31,962 nt of DNA from positions 1-31,962 of the IMG/VR virus record IMGVR_UViG_3300009086_000060; one strand, written 5' to 3'. Positions 12,001 through 18,090 of this stretch are shown piece by piece; the first letter of the stretch is position 1, and every line of letters starts with the position of its first letter. This DNA comes from a virus. The notes beneath the pieces are model-generated. The model saw nothing but the letters and a program-made list of their open reading frames with translations, searched no databases and was not told the DNA's origin. A program made the translations under genes and the position numbers.

Positions 12001-13454
12001 TTAATTATAGTAAAGTTGCTAAATCTGTATTAGTAGCAACAGGCGGCACTAAAACATATACGTTACCTGTAACTCCGTTGTATAGTAAGCCTGAAGGATT
12101 TTATACAATAGTTGAAGTTGACAATAAAGTGTTAATGCCAGGATATAGTAGACAGTTTACTATAGACAGCCCGTTAACAAGAGAATATGAATTTGAAAAA
12201 TTCCAAGTAGCAGTATCTACATTACAACCGTCATTACTTAAAGTTTATCTCAACGATACATTATTAAACCAGGGAACACAATATCTTGTAAACATTGGTA
12301 ATTCAAGTATTATACTTGATCCGGGTATATTAAAATTAGGTGATAAGCTCGAGTTGTTTACAATGGATTTAGCTGATTACATAATTGAAGGTAATGTGTT
12401 AACATTTACAGATAACTTTGCTGGACCACAACAAGACGATATAATTAATGTTTACACATTTAGTAATCACGGTGTTAACGAAATAGAAAGATATTCGTAT
12501 ACAGCGTTAGCACGTAGTAGTTTAACTGTAGGAACAGATGAGTTTACTCGCTTCCATAGTATTTTAGGAGGTAAGATTAGACTTAATGATCCTGCTATAG
12601 CATCGCAGTACGTTTGGACAATTATAAACGGTGAACTATTACAACCAAATGTTGATTATTCATTAAGTGATGACAAACAGCATGTAATACTTAATACCCA
12701 ATTAACAGAAAATGACACTGTAGATGTTATACATTTCTCAGCTCCATTATCTACACCTAAAATTGCATGGAGACAGTTCCAAGACATATTAAACAGAAAT
12801 ATGTATAAGAGACTAGACAATGCGTTAAATATAACTTTACAAACAGATTTACTTAACGATGATTTGCGTATTAATGTAGTAGATACATCGCAATTACCTG
12901 ATCCAGACAGACGTAATAATATTCCAGGTGTTGTTTTCATTAATGGCGAAAGAATAGAATATCTTGTAAAAGATAATAATTTGTTAAGACAGTTGCGTAG
13001 AGGTACATTAGGTACAGGTATTAAAGATATACATTATGCTGGTACAAAAATTGAACCAGCAGGTAGAGAGAAAAATATTCCGTATGCTGACAAAACGCAT
13101 GTACAAAATTTTATTGCAACACAGGGTCAAACAAATTTTGAATTAGACTTTGTACCGAATAGTGTAAATGAATTTGAAGTATTTGCAGCTGGTAAACGGT
13201 TAAGAAAAACAGCATTAGAAAAATTTGTAATAGGATCAGAATTAGATTCGCCCGAAGGCGATATAACACTTGCTCCTGAATTTACATTATCGGGTAGTAC
13301 ATTAGTACTTTTAACCCCAATTGAAGAAGATAAACGAGTAACAATAATTAGAAAAACAGGTCAAATATGGGGTCCAACAGGAACTCCTATAAAAGACTTA
13401 CAAAATGACATTGGAAATTTCTTGCGCGGAAGCATAAGTGAATTACCTGAATAA
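1..13454 (+). CDS. Giant modular virion structural protein (baseplate/tail-fibre region), 5'-truncated
   Basis: The reading frame is open from the left edge, so the TTG at base 6 is unlikely to be the start and the N-terminus is missing. About 4,482 residues are visible, numbered here from that TTG. Modules seen: a NPLN..FTLGEV segment near 69-83; four modules of the form W/Y..G..V.Y.G..Y...W at about 743, 1001, 1596 and 2385, like small chitin-binding (CBM5/12-type) folds; FG-GAP-like repeats at 1554-1574, 2459-2473, 2513-2530, 2568-2587 and 2643-2662; Gly-rich GSGYTSAPTV-type repeats near 3446-3510 with a weaker copy near 3080-3140; many short beta modules from about 3530 to the end; and a LRRGTLGT motif at 4330-4337. 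No enzyme motif was recognised. Proteins of this size and make-up occur in marine T4-like phages next to baseplate genes, and the downstream tail-fibre genes fit that place. Assignment to a particular T4 gp number is not supported. Confidence 0.85.
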   Translation, partial: LLLDLDVKVILNNNIQKKDLHYTIDIINDVAFIRFENDLSVDDVLQLNCYSSATANSNGYYELAHNLERNPLNDDMASFTLGEVIDHVGTIVQNTNQYNGNVYPGSSNLRDLGDVDRFGTRFVKHSGPINLPLFHITNKEANVVKAIRYSRLEYAKFKRLFLQTANNLGYDGPVKQTVDKIFSTINAEKNDSMPFYFTDMVPVSGYLRTEHNVRSSDTNYYALNEIFSITSLTEKAVLVYLNGLQLTHGKDYTFNDEGFVNITATKTPGDIIEIYEYESTDGCYVPATPTKLGLYPKYQPKIFTDNTYIEPVTMIQGHDGSIVKAYDDFRDDLILELELRIFNNLKQAYNTNLLDIHDFIGGEYRDTKFTKKAIDKSYTADFIQWTTLAGNPDYTSNEYYTEGNSFTYNYKTMISPQGNQLPGWWRQVYIQAYDTDRPHTHPWEMLGFTIEPKWWKDEYGPSPYTRSNTLLWEDLQNGIIRDPSSAIKSNKKYSRPGLVNHIPVDDTGVLLSPLESNFAQNYVAGPTKELFGYGDGNPAETAWRKSAEYPFAVLLSWVLNQPAKVLGIGFDISRIKRDLVGNLVSTKTNNCIRLKDIVFPNTVKDNTRQTTSGLVNFVYNYLASNTTSNYKSYQNLISNINNRISLKVGGFTEQEKFKLILDSRTPLNKGNVFVPQENYKVFLNSSSPVTTISYSGVIVEKQSNGFIIRGYDREKATFEYKQPFVRANDPSINIGGISETFVEWSERKQYVKSQNVRFSGSFYRCKESHVSGTTIDVEKFQQIATLPLIGGSSAILRREFTTRELSIPYGTLLKTRQEVIDFLLGYEASLVEKGFEFNYYNDELSQVSNWSLSVKEFLFWTTQNWAAGSVLSLSPAASEITFSKDYCVVDDIFDKFYDYSLFKSDGTRLDKSFTSIVRDNQNTFGILPKNTQDGIYHIKLPLVQKEHVVLLDNETVFGDVIYDQPAGYRQERIKVVGYKSDGWTGGLNIPGFVYDEAIVDEWTSYKDYSIGSLVKYKEFYYVSTIDLTGVEKFNENDWERLDERPQPKMYPNFDYRINQFADFYDLDSDNFDVEQQKHAQHLIGYQKRQYLQNIINDDVSQYKFYQGMIQDKGTINSLDKLFDALSSADKDSIDFYEEWAIRAGQYGATDNFNEVEFIIDEDKIKIDPTTVQLVKSIPANDTDDIYKIIPNDVYYRPKDYNHKPFPTTNAPHIGVKTSGYVNDKDVVYKVKIKADLLQSLPSSIGISDYVWITGTTEDWDVLQHITTDYHVTSIEGFTELVDAIDRSASPAVKITFDRTTNFIPGDIVGLQQVGNGNWGFYQIEEINNTVAIASVQDRTLVNDSENLNGYVSILRSVRASSLDEANLILEKFKLHDQVIWLDGTSNNDWKVIKRQETFTDYNVIDNPYLVATETNFSNSMATSLGNTNLLVGDETVEDGVVHFYSRASSSNNLRNMGELTPETSAVFGISVTNANPGVVTATDHNLQSGELVRFKEVSGMTALNNLEFYANVINENTISMYSDVGLTQSIDTTSYGTFISGLILKSNGYSLKSNFGHDVAISPDGKLAVVGAPNATNISDNIKGDFREAGPVGVADAEYKTGDIVKYNENYWKAVRNIPAENNAIEFSTFDSYAFFEETIQPLPETLVINFPLKDDGITVDQLGSFEQKEIVNVQSNNVSAIVEDIQIILNGSGNKVGERLTLSSPTGDIQQGDQIVGKESGASGIINTLEEAAPVNINSRQLTLILQGNPYLPNSVTDHILVRAPLDQYRATKPQDKIVLGWNRYTGFNRASDQYTSTELFTNSISLNNTGQPDSNNKTYVAPRSSFINNEHEIIHKVDHVLYIVNPLIVPEVNDTVDCSTGSAKVVKVISKVDRLVVYITETNGFFPTDSTVSLESVVIGDYTQPNNTTNNGLGGFWYIAAEADGYYNGNEFSDLSKFGIPAYGLVYKDVLVYDETNDSYSSTNRFYYNSLDNVGATPNKEPGHLQILSHRGDAYDAVSGVRDIKDSRWIIRAPAAASFSEDDEFRVWINTEEGINDLSKLDGQTGNQVVLKVNNNEHNDLPHIVNDIWDGYIDILLTAKQTADIDVPSDIDTDISDYFEPSVGDYIEDGVTGARAQVVHYIKRNIADVRVYVKDITITNTGFQNRNDIRVDFTPYSLGRRPMGQIQKVSIAGTGHDSSLGKFLVVTASSAPKFYDSLENPAGYTPENYFNSNPSLFTFDPHPDSYGSTDATKDLNVFGYINKEYWIYSEKTDEAGATLSASYPASTNRDWTLTNNIPIIGTGTSGFYNNSGVFMVYTKAGTEWQRRGTYTVPVTTNNAEYNPASPQTTVEQLGKQVEISQEKDLYRIFVSSKDKVFVIKHGVDNNDIEYNFALDIDNRYRGTYSTLVPYAKDEIVLFEGNLYQSKTFSFAVPTTNTNNWILLDQNIQNNFFVPNTNVGNIYSDTLFDSVDTVLDFSKDMAVSEDGQVLVISIQTNTTSDADNKVVIYRLNSEGRYIWSQTLVAPTSNTQWASSIDVTPNGNTLVVGDPGNDDNGYDTGKVYVYTRIGTSFVLTDTLIGNETELARKFGTKVSATEDIIAISSFNGDITANTTYDDDTTILDNRFTKFVNTQIDSGSVTLYEKFDNGYIFAEELEYSNIKSSRFAETLLINRNHIYVGCAGQPASEDVINDGQVINYISPKGTKSWNVIRSANPVVDTTKIRKVFLYNRKTGQLVKNLDYVDIHQGKIPGPAEQELTFKSSIDLAKYNVTSDINIFNDTDNWESNYVGKLWWDISTARFHNHYQGEPLEQAQTWHSMISTYSIDVYEWVESSLLPSEWDAQADTPEGYAKGISGQTKYSDAAYSQKLTYDNVSKSFGTKYFYWVKNKLTIPSDQSRTISAGQVSSLIGNPKAQGYQFAALLSNDRFVLYNCQSLFKDDDIVLHVDYYTLDNQEQNIHTQYQLISQGLETSEPSAEISQKWIDSLVGYDVQGRHVPDNDLTVREKYGINYQPRQSWFINRHEALKQVVERANSVLKENIIVDDFDFTRLTSKDTPPSTYKREYDVVIDTIDDLQFVGTAKARPAIVDLIVNEGVVTRARILDRGRSYKDINGTLKGPSYNIVGAGSDLEIATTINNIDGSLASIEILNGGTNFEDTTQLLFRKLRVLVNNDETANGRWSIYEWNHIDLIWERVQVQSYNTGNYWNYTNWFAAGYNQFTTINHLVSQSYELENVDDRIGDITKISNIGSGGWLLLQKTADTGSRNYTDDYTTIGRENGTIEIDPAVYTVSTNASGFDSFTFDGNFYDNEPNVEIRNILDALRYDILVDNLRSEYNELFFSSIRYVLSEQPNVDWVFKTSFVKAKHNVGELREDITFNNDNLPSYNEYIEEVKPYKTNIREYLSSYERTDNTNTLTSDFDVPPIYQDGKIVPSNLKVRGNQFIGSEGRFNEYPDKNWYDNAGYKITSVEIYDGGNSYTYPPKVIFEGGGGTGAVAHSYIARGKVNKIEITNPGSGYTSAPTVILEGSVQDGGETAIATAILGETLTKTMHVAMKFDRTSKTFVYNVLPEIETFTGTAAKLVFDLKYPMDLRTNKLEIIIDGEKQLRSQYTYENVKDTTKSYTRSLGRINFVTPPALNSVITVSYSKDVSMLNAADRVTNFYDPTTGMLGAELSQVMTGIDFGGVEVRSFDFDTESGWDTDGWFTTPWDTYDNTYEDHVFYADGTTIIIELDSALEDGVTYNIYRNGVRIDDSNYPANPTNPNAIMTSIVGDGQQTLINLAELGIDLNTDDILIVRKITSEGTVNPDTDSYDTQLSGGQLNYGNAGGTASEDIIVDGDLFVTPNNAAGTEELVAGQVLDTVDIKVFERPGTGTGQIYSQNFITDGTTVYDLVIQPNSPDAVIVKINSNIVHDYTIDLKQNTLTFTSAPTVDQLLTILTIGKNGQNILDIDSHVADGSTTIFETSVAWQDDLQIVTTIDGEAHSPEAVNARKSANNRVEFEFTVSTEAGSTLEYEIYSNKDEINYSKVAKSVLVATGGTKTYTLPVTPLYSKPEGFYTIVEVDNKVLMPGYSRQFTIDSPLTREYEFEKFQVAVSTLQPSLLKVYLNDTLLNQGTQYLVNIGNSSIILDPGILKLGDKLELFTMDLADYIIEGNVLTFTDNFAGPQQDDIINVYTFSNHGVNEIERYSYTALARSSLTVGTDEFTRFHSILGGKIRLNDPAIASQYVWTIINGELLQPNVDYSLSDDKQHVILNTQLTENDTVDVIHFSAPLSTPKIAWRQFQDILNRNMYKRLDNALNITLQTDLLNDDLRINVVDTSQLPDPDRRNNIPGVVFINGERIEYLVKDNNLLRQLRRGTLGTGIKDIHYAGTKIEPAGREKNIPYADKTHVQNFIATQGQTNFELDFVPNSVNEFEVFAAGKRLRKTALEKFVIGSELDSPEGDITLAPEFTLSGSTLVLLTPIEEDKRVTIIRKTGQIWGPTGTPIKDLQNDIGNFLRGSISELPE

Positions 13455-13457
13455 ATA
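13450..13457 (+). promoter_or_regulatory. T4-type late promoter core
   Basis: AATAAATA fits the NATAAATA late-promoter core of T4-like phages. It overlaps the stop codon of the giant gene and sits 31 bases before the next ATG. Two more copies sit in the other large gaps of the structural block, which makes chance less likely in this AT-rich sequence. Confidence 0.55.
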
Positions 13458-13480
13458 CACTAGCAGGAGTAAACAAACTA

Positions 13481-14092
13481 ATGATTAATGAAAACAGTGG
13501 CGTATATTTACAAGGACATATAAAGATTCACAATCCTGAATCTGGTGAAGTTTTTGTAGACAAAAAGAACGCAATACATTACGAAAATATGAGTATTGCA
13601 TTAGCAGAGAGTTTGGGCAATTCAGGACAAGGCCCAATCGCAGAGATGAGCTTTGGTAATGGCGGTACAAATGTTGACCCAACCGGAATTATTACATATT
13701 TGACACCAAATAGTACCGGCACAAATGCAGGATTATATAACCAAACATTTACAAAAATTGTAGATGATAGAAATAAGAATAATATTGATCCTACTAGAAA
13801 CAAAATTGAAACTAGACACTTAAATGGTACAAACTATACTGATATTTTAGTTACATGTTTACTTGATTATGGTGAACCAGATGGACAAGATGCTTTTGAT
13901 ACTGCCACTGATCAAGATGCGCTTTATGTCTTTGACGAATTAGGATTACGTTCTACAAGTTCTACAGGAAGTTTAGGCGGAGGTAGACTGCTTACCCACG
14001 TTGTTTTTCATCCTGTACAAAAATCATTAAACAGACTTATACAAATTGATTATACTGTTAGAGTGCAAAGTCTAAGCGGAGGTAATTCGTAA
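13481..14092 (+). CDS. Small putative virion structural protein (203 aa)
   Basis: A 203-residue protein with no recognised catalytic motif and no membrane segment or signal peptide. It is rich in Gly, Asn, Thr and Asp, with predicted beta character. A glycine-rich stretch (SLGGGRLL) near residue 165 precedes a C-terminal beta segment. The start is supported by GCAGGAGT about 10 bases upstream. The stop overlaps the next gene as TAATG, implying translational coupling with the collar-domain fibre gene. Its place between the giant structural gene and the tail fibres suggests a baseplate, connector or fibre-associated role. I do not recognise the family. That the product is structural is an inference from position and composition. 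Confidence 0.7.
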   Translation: MINENSGVYLQGHIKIHNPESGEVFVDKKNAIHYENMSIALAESLGNSGQGPIAEMSFGNGGTNVDPTGIITYLTPNSTGTNAGLYNQTFTKIVDDRNKNNIDPTRNKIETRHLNGTNYTDILVTCLLDYGEPDGQDAFDTATDQDALYVFDELGLRSTSSTGSLGGGRLLTHVVFHPVQKSLNRLIQIDYTVRVQSLSGGNS

Positions 14093-16182
14093 TGCCTTAT
14101 ACCGTTAGATTTACTGACAACATTAATAAGGGTGAGCTCATTGTTGAAGACAGAGAAATTAATACTGATACAAGTTTAAGATTTCCTGGAAAACAAAGTA
14201 CAAGTTACGGCCAAGATATTGCTGAAAACTTTTTACACTTATTAGAAAACTTTGCTGCACCAAATCCACCAGCTAATCCTGCTGAAGGACAAGTTTGGTA
14301 TGATAATTCGACAACTGTTAATCAACTTAAAGTTTATGATGGAACAAACTGGGTTGCAAGCGGCGGTGTTAAAAAAGGTAATAATCAACCTGATATAGAT
14401 ACTAGTATCAAAGGCGACCTTTGGGTTGATACTGCTAACCAACAATTATATCTTAATAATGGCGGAGCATGGATATTAGTAGGACCTGAATTTAGTCAAG
14501 GGCTTGCTACAGGTGTAAGAGCAGAGCAAATTTTAGGAACAGATGACCGATTATACACAATATTAAGAATTGAAGTTGATAATAATCCAGTAGCAATTGT
14601 TTCGCAACAAGGATTTACACCAAAAGTTACAATTAGAGGATTTACAAAATTAAGTCCTGGGTACAATTTAAGCACAAGAAATTTTGAAAATGGTGTACCT
14701 AAATACAACGGTATTGCACAAAGTGCAGAATCTCTTGTTATAAGCAATTCTAATGTTCCTGCTGAAAATTTCCTTAGAGGAGATGTTAACAGCACAAGTA
14801 CTAGTACCTTGAAAATCAAGAATAACCAAGGTATTACTGTAGGTGAAAACGGACAAGTTACTATAGGCGCAGCAAATGATCGTGCTTTGATACGAAATAA
14901 CTTTACAGGTGCAAGTATAGACGTACAACTTAAAGAAGCGTCAGGTAATTACAAAACTATAATTCGAACAATTAATGATTCTGTAGGTATTGCTAATGAA
15001 GATCCGCAAGCAACTTTAGATGTTTCGGGAGATTTAAAGGTTTTAACTAATGTTAGTATTTCTGGAACAGACGATGCTGACGTACTATTTAATGATGATT
15101 ATTCCTCAGGAGCATTAGTGTTAGCTGGCGGCGCAAGCATTGCAGGTAATATGAAAGTAGCAGGAGATACAACATTTGCATCACAGATAAAAGTTGCAGG
15201 TAACATATCTACTGATCCTGATTTAGATGCTGCTAGTCTTCCTACTTTAACTGGATTTAGTTTAATCGAAGCAACTAGATTCTCAGGAGTATTTGACGGT
15301 ACATTTGAAGGTACAGTTACAGGTGCTTCGTCAGAGGCATCAAAACTAACAAACGCAACTGAATTTAGGATGTTAGGTGATGTTAGTTCTGAATCGTTTA
15401 CATTTGACGGAGCAGGATCGCTTATTAAAACATTTACTACAAGTATTGCTCCAGGATTTGTTTCTGATAAACCACTGACAGATACAGTTGAAACTAGTGA
15501 CGAAATATTAATTAATAGAGTAGTAGGAGATCAAGACGGTCTACATAGGATTACACAAGCTAATCTTATTTCTACTGTACCAAGAAATCCTGTTGGTATG
15601 ATTGTTCCATTTGCTGGATTAATAGCTCCAGCGGGATGGTTAATTTGCGATGGTAGAGAAATACAAATACAAGTATACCAAGAATTATTTAGTATTATAC
15701 AATATAATTTTAAAGATGCAAGTCAGCTAGTAAATTCTTTAGCAACACATTTTGCATTACCAGATTTTAGAGGAAGATTTTTACTAGGTGCAGATACAAT
15801 GGGCGGCGTCCCGGCACAAACAACACAGAATGTTGCTGCAAGTTTTGTAGGCGGAAAAGCAGGCACTGAGAGTAAAACAATTAAGAAAAATAACTTACCT
15901 GCACACGAACACAGTTTAGTTTCACCGGGCGGCATACAACATTATGCTATTAGAGATGATTTACCGGCTGAAGAGGATCAAAGTAATAACGTTCCGTCAT
16001 TAAGTATACCAACAGGTGCAGAAAACGTAAGTGGTATACCATCATCAGGTCAAATCCGAGGCGGCGGTATAGATGCTAATGATCAATATAACACTGTAGA
16101 TAACGAACTCGTAGGTAGAAACTTAGATATTATGCCTCCCTATGCAACTGTTAATTATATTATATTTGCAAACAAGGAATAA
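14092..16182 (+). CDS. Tail-fibre protein with phage tail-collar domain (696 aa)
   Basis: Residues 1-180 form the N-terminal module shared with the next two genes. It has two GQVWYD / GDLWVD..N..LY motifs (about 65-75 and 107-120), each followed by a W near a Gly-Pro. The middle (about 250-480) looks like repetitive beta stalk (ATLDVSGDLKV and similar). The C-terminus is a phage tail-collar domain: NPVGMIVPFAG...PAGWLICDG starts at 499, PDFRGRFLLGAD lies at 557-568, and the protein ends in PPYATVNYIIFA. Collar domains occur in T4 gp12 and related short or distal tail fibres that contact the host surface. The ATG overlaps the upstream stop, and a GGAGG at 14078-14082 supports it. It is probably a trimeric fibre acting in adsorption. 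The family assignment is firm; which fibre it is remains uncertain. Confidence 0.88.
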   Translation: MPYTVRFTDNINKGELIVEDREINTDTSLRFPGKQSTSYGQDIAENFLHLLENFAAPNPPANPAEGQVWYDNSTTVNQLKVYDGTNWVASGGVKKGNNQPDIDTSIKGDLWVDTANQQLYLNNGGAWILVGPEFSQGLATGVRAEQILGTDDRLYTILRIEVDNNPVAIVSQQGFTPKVTIRGFTKLSPGYNLSTRNFENGVPKYNGIAQSAESLVISNSNVPAENFLRGDVNSTSTSTLKIKNNQGITVGENGQVTIGAANDRALIRNNFTGASIDVQLKEASGNYKTIIRTINDSVGIANEDPQATLDVSGDLKVLTNVSISGTDDADVLFNDDYSSGALVLAGGASIAGNMKVAGDTTFASQIKVAGNISTDPDLDAASLPTLTGFSLIEATRFSGVFDGTFEGTVTGASSEASKLTNATEFRMLGDVSSESFTFDGAGSLIKTFTTSIAPGFVSDKPLTDTVETSDEILINRVVGDQDGLHRITQANLISTVPRNPVGMIVPFAGLIAPAGWLICDGREIQIQVYQELFSIIQYNFKDASQLVNSLATHFALPDFRGRFLLGADTMGGVPAQTTQNVAASFVGGKAGTESKTIKKNNLPAHEHSLVSPGGIQHYAIRDDLPAEEDQSNNVPSLSIPTGAENVSGIPSSGQIRGGGIDANDQYNTVDNELVGRNLDIMPPYATVNYIIFANKE

Positions 16183-16192
16183 GGAAAAATAA

Positions 16193-18049
16193 ATGGCATA
16201 TCAAGTAAACAAAACAGACGGTACACTACTTGTAGATTTAATCGACGGGATTATTGATACAAGTACTACAGATTTAAGTTTAGTAGGTAGAAACTACAAA
16301 GGATATGGTGAATCTTTCAATGAAAACTTTGTAAAACTTTTAGAAAATTTTTCTAATCCAAACGAACCAGTAAGTCCAATACAAGGACAACTTTGGTATG
16401 ATACTAGCGAAAACAAACTTAAAATTTATGACGGAACAGTATTTCAAAGTGCTGCGGGTAGTTACATCAGTAACTTACAACCTAGCGGTGCTATACAAGG
16501 AGATACTTGGTACGATACAACAAAAAATCAATTTTACTTATACTCTGGTTTAGAGTGGACATTAATAGGTCCATCTTATACTAAAAATCAAGGGCAAACA
16601 GGTGTATTTGCAGACACTATATTTGATAGCGGACTACGAGGACGCACAGTATTAAAACTTTTTGTAAACAATTCCTTACAAGCAGTAATAAGTGCAGGCA
16701 CAGACTTCAATCCTAACCCTTTACCTGGAAACATAATTTCTGAATTAGTAACAGAGTCTAATCCTGCAGGAACTATTAAACGTGGAGTAAATATTCTTCC
16801 TAGTACTAGTGACACAATTGATGATTTTAAGTTTAGAGGAACATCTCTTAACTCTGAAAATTTAGTTAGTGCTGTAGGAGAAATTATTCCTGAATCTAGA
16901 CTGTTGAAGAATGACGAAAATGGAGTAATTCAAGGTAGTTTAGAACTGCAATCAAGCCAAGGATTAACAGTAGGTGTTAACGGCGAAACAACACATGTTA
17001 TTGAAAATGGTTATACTATACGAAATACTAGAGCAAATCAAGATTTTAATATTGTAGTTAACTCTAGTGGCGGCGTGTTAACATCTTTAAGTCAGTCAAA
17101 CGCATTAACTATTAAATCTAACACACAACGAGTTGGTATTTTTAACGGTAATCCTAGCTATAACTTAGATGTTACTGGAGACGTGCGTGTTACTGGAAAC
17201 TTAACAGTTGAAGGCGATAGCGTAACAACTAATGTCGAAACTGTAGAAGTTGAGGACAAAAACATTGTACTTGGTAACGTTACTACTCCTACAGATCTTA
17301 CAGCAGCAGATGGCGGCATTACGTTAAAAGGTGCTACTGACAAAACTTTTAATTGGGTAAACGGCAGCGATAGTTGGACGTCAAGTGAAAATATTGATTT
17401 AGCAAACAATAAATCTTACAAAATTAATAATGTTAATATTTTATCACAAACAACAATAGCAAGTAGTGTTGTTAACAGTAATCTACAAAACTTAGGCACA
17501 CTAACACAACTAAATGTTGACACTACTAGAATAGACGGAAGTACACTGTCAAGATCGTCTGGTACAGGATTTACAATAAACGTAGGCGGCGACATTGATG
17601 TTTCTGCTAGTAAAATTACAAATTTATTAACACCAACAGCCGGTGCAGACGCAACTAATAAAACCTACGTAGATACACAAAACTTAACACAGCGAATTAT
17701 ATTTGGACTTGATACAACAGGTTGGGCATCAACAACAAACGATCAGATAATTTTATTGCTAACTAATTTATATCCTGTGGCACAAGTAAACAACGGTAAA
17801 CAAGCAAGAGTAGCTTGTACATTCTATGGTAACCAAACTACTGATCCGATAAACATATCAGGATCTACAGTAGTAAGTACTGTAGATGTTGAGCCTGTAG
17901 GTGGCGCAGGAAGTCCAGTTACAGTAGTACAAGGTATTACATTACCAAATTCACTTACAACAGCAGTAACGCTAGTAGTTTCACGAGAAACTAGAGCATT
18001 TATTGTTGCTAACGGAGTATGGACAGTAGATGCAAGTCCTAGTCCATAA
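16193..18049 (+). CDS. Tail-fibre-like structural protein, second paralogue (618 aa)
   Basis: The N-terminal ~180 residues repeat the module of the preceding gene: NENFVKLLENF, GQLWYDTSENKLKIYDG, then GDTWYDTTKNQFYLY. At about 320-430 there is a segment of the type GDVRVTGNLTVEGD...EVEDKNIVLG...ADGGITLKG, a stalk domain I associate with marine T4-like phage fibres. Near 480 a T..ADATNKTYVD motif, common in phage fibre stalks, leads into a C-terminal ~130-residue beta domain of unknown type that ends without a collar domain. AAGGA at 16181-16185 supports the ATG, with only 10 bases separating it from the previous stop. It is probably co-transcribed with the collar-domain gene. Its distinct tip domain suggests a different ligand or a different fibre segment. 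Confidence 0.82.
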   Translation: MAYQVNKTDGTLLVDLIDGIIDTSTTDLSLVGRNYKGYGESFNENFVKLLENFSNPNEPVSPIQGQLWYDTSENKLKIYDGTVFQSAAGSYISNLQPSGAIQGDTWYDTTKNQFYLYSGLEWTLIGPSYTKNQGQTGVFADTIFDSGLRGRTVLKLFVNNSLQAVISAGTDFNPNPLPGNIISELVTESNPAGTIKRGVNILPSTSDTIDDFKFRGTSLNSENLVSAVGEIIPESRLLKNDENGVIQGSLELQSSQGLTVGVNGETTHVIENGYTIRNTRANQDFNIVVNSSGGVLTSLSQSNALTIKSNTQRVGIFNGNPSYNLDVTGDVRVTGNLTVEGDSVTTNVETVEVEDKNIVLGNVTTPTDLTAADGGITLKGATDKTFNWVNGSDSWTSSENIDLANNKSYKINNVNILSQTTIASSVVNSNLQNLGTLTQLNVDTTRIDGSTLSRSSGTGFTINVGGDIDVSASKITNLLTPTAGADATNKTYVDTQNLTQRIIFGLDTTGWASTTNDQIILLLTNLYPVAQVNNGKQARVACTFYGNQTTDPINISGSTVVSTVDVEPVGGAGSPVTVVQGITLPNSLTTAVTLVVSRETRAFIVANGVWTVDASPSP

Positions 18050-18051
18050 TG

Positions 18052-18059
18052 AATAAATA
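18052..18059 (+). promoter_or_regulatory. T4-type late promoter core
   Basis: AATAAATA lies in the 41-base gap between two tail-fibre genes, 39 bases before the ATG at 18091. It matches the NATAAATA core also found at 13450 and 19595. Confidence 0.55.
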
Positions 18060-18090
18060 TACATAGTAAACATATTAGGGGAAGCACGAA

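Noticed and set aside
16188-16195. AATAAATG before the 618-residue gene as a late promoter
   Set aside because: It overlaps the start codon and mismatches the last base of NATAAATA. The same string at 22431-22438 was rejected for the same reason.
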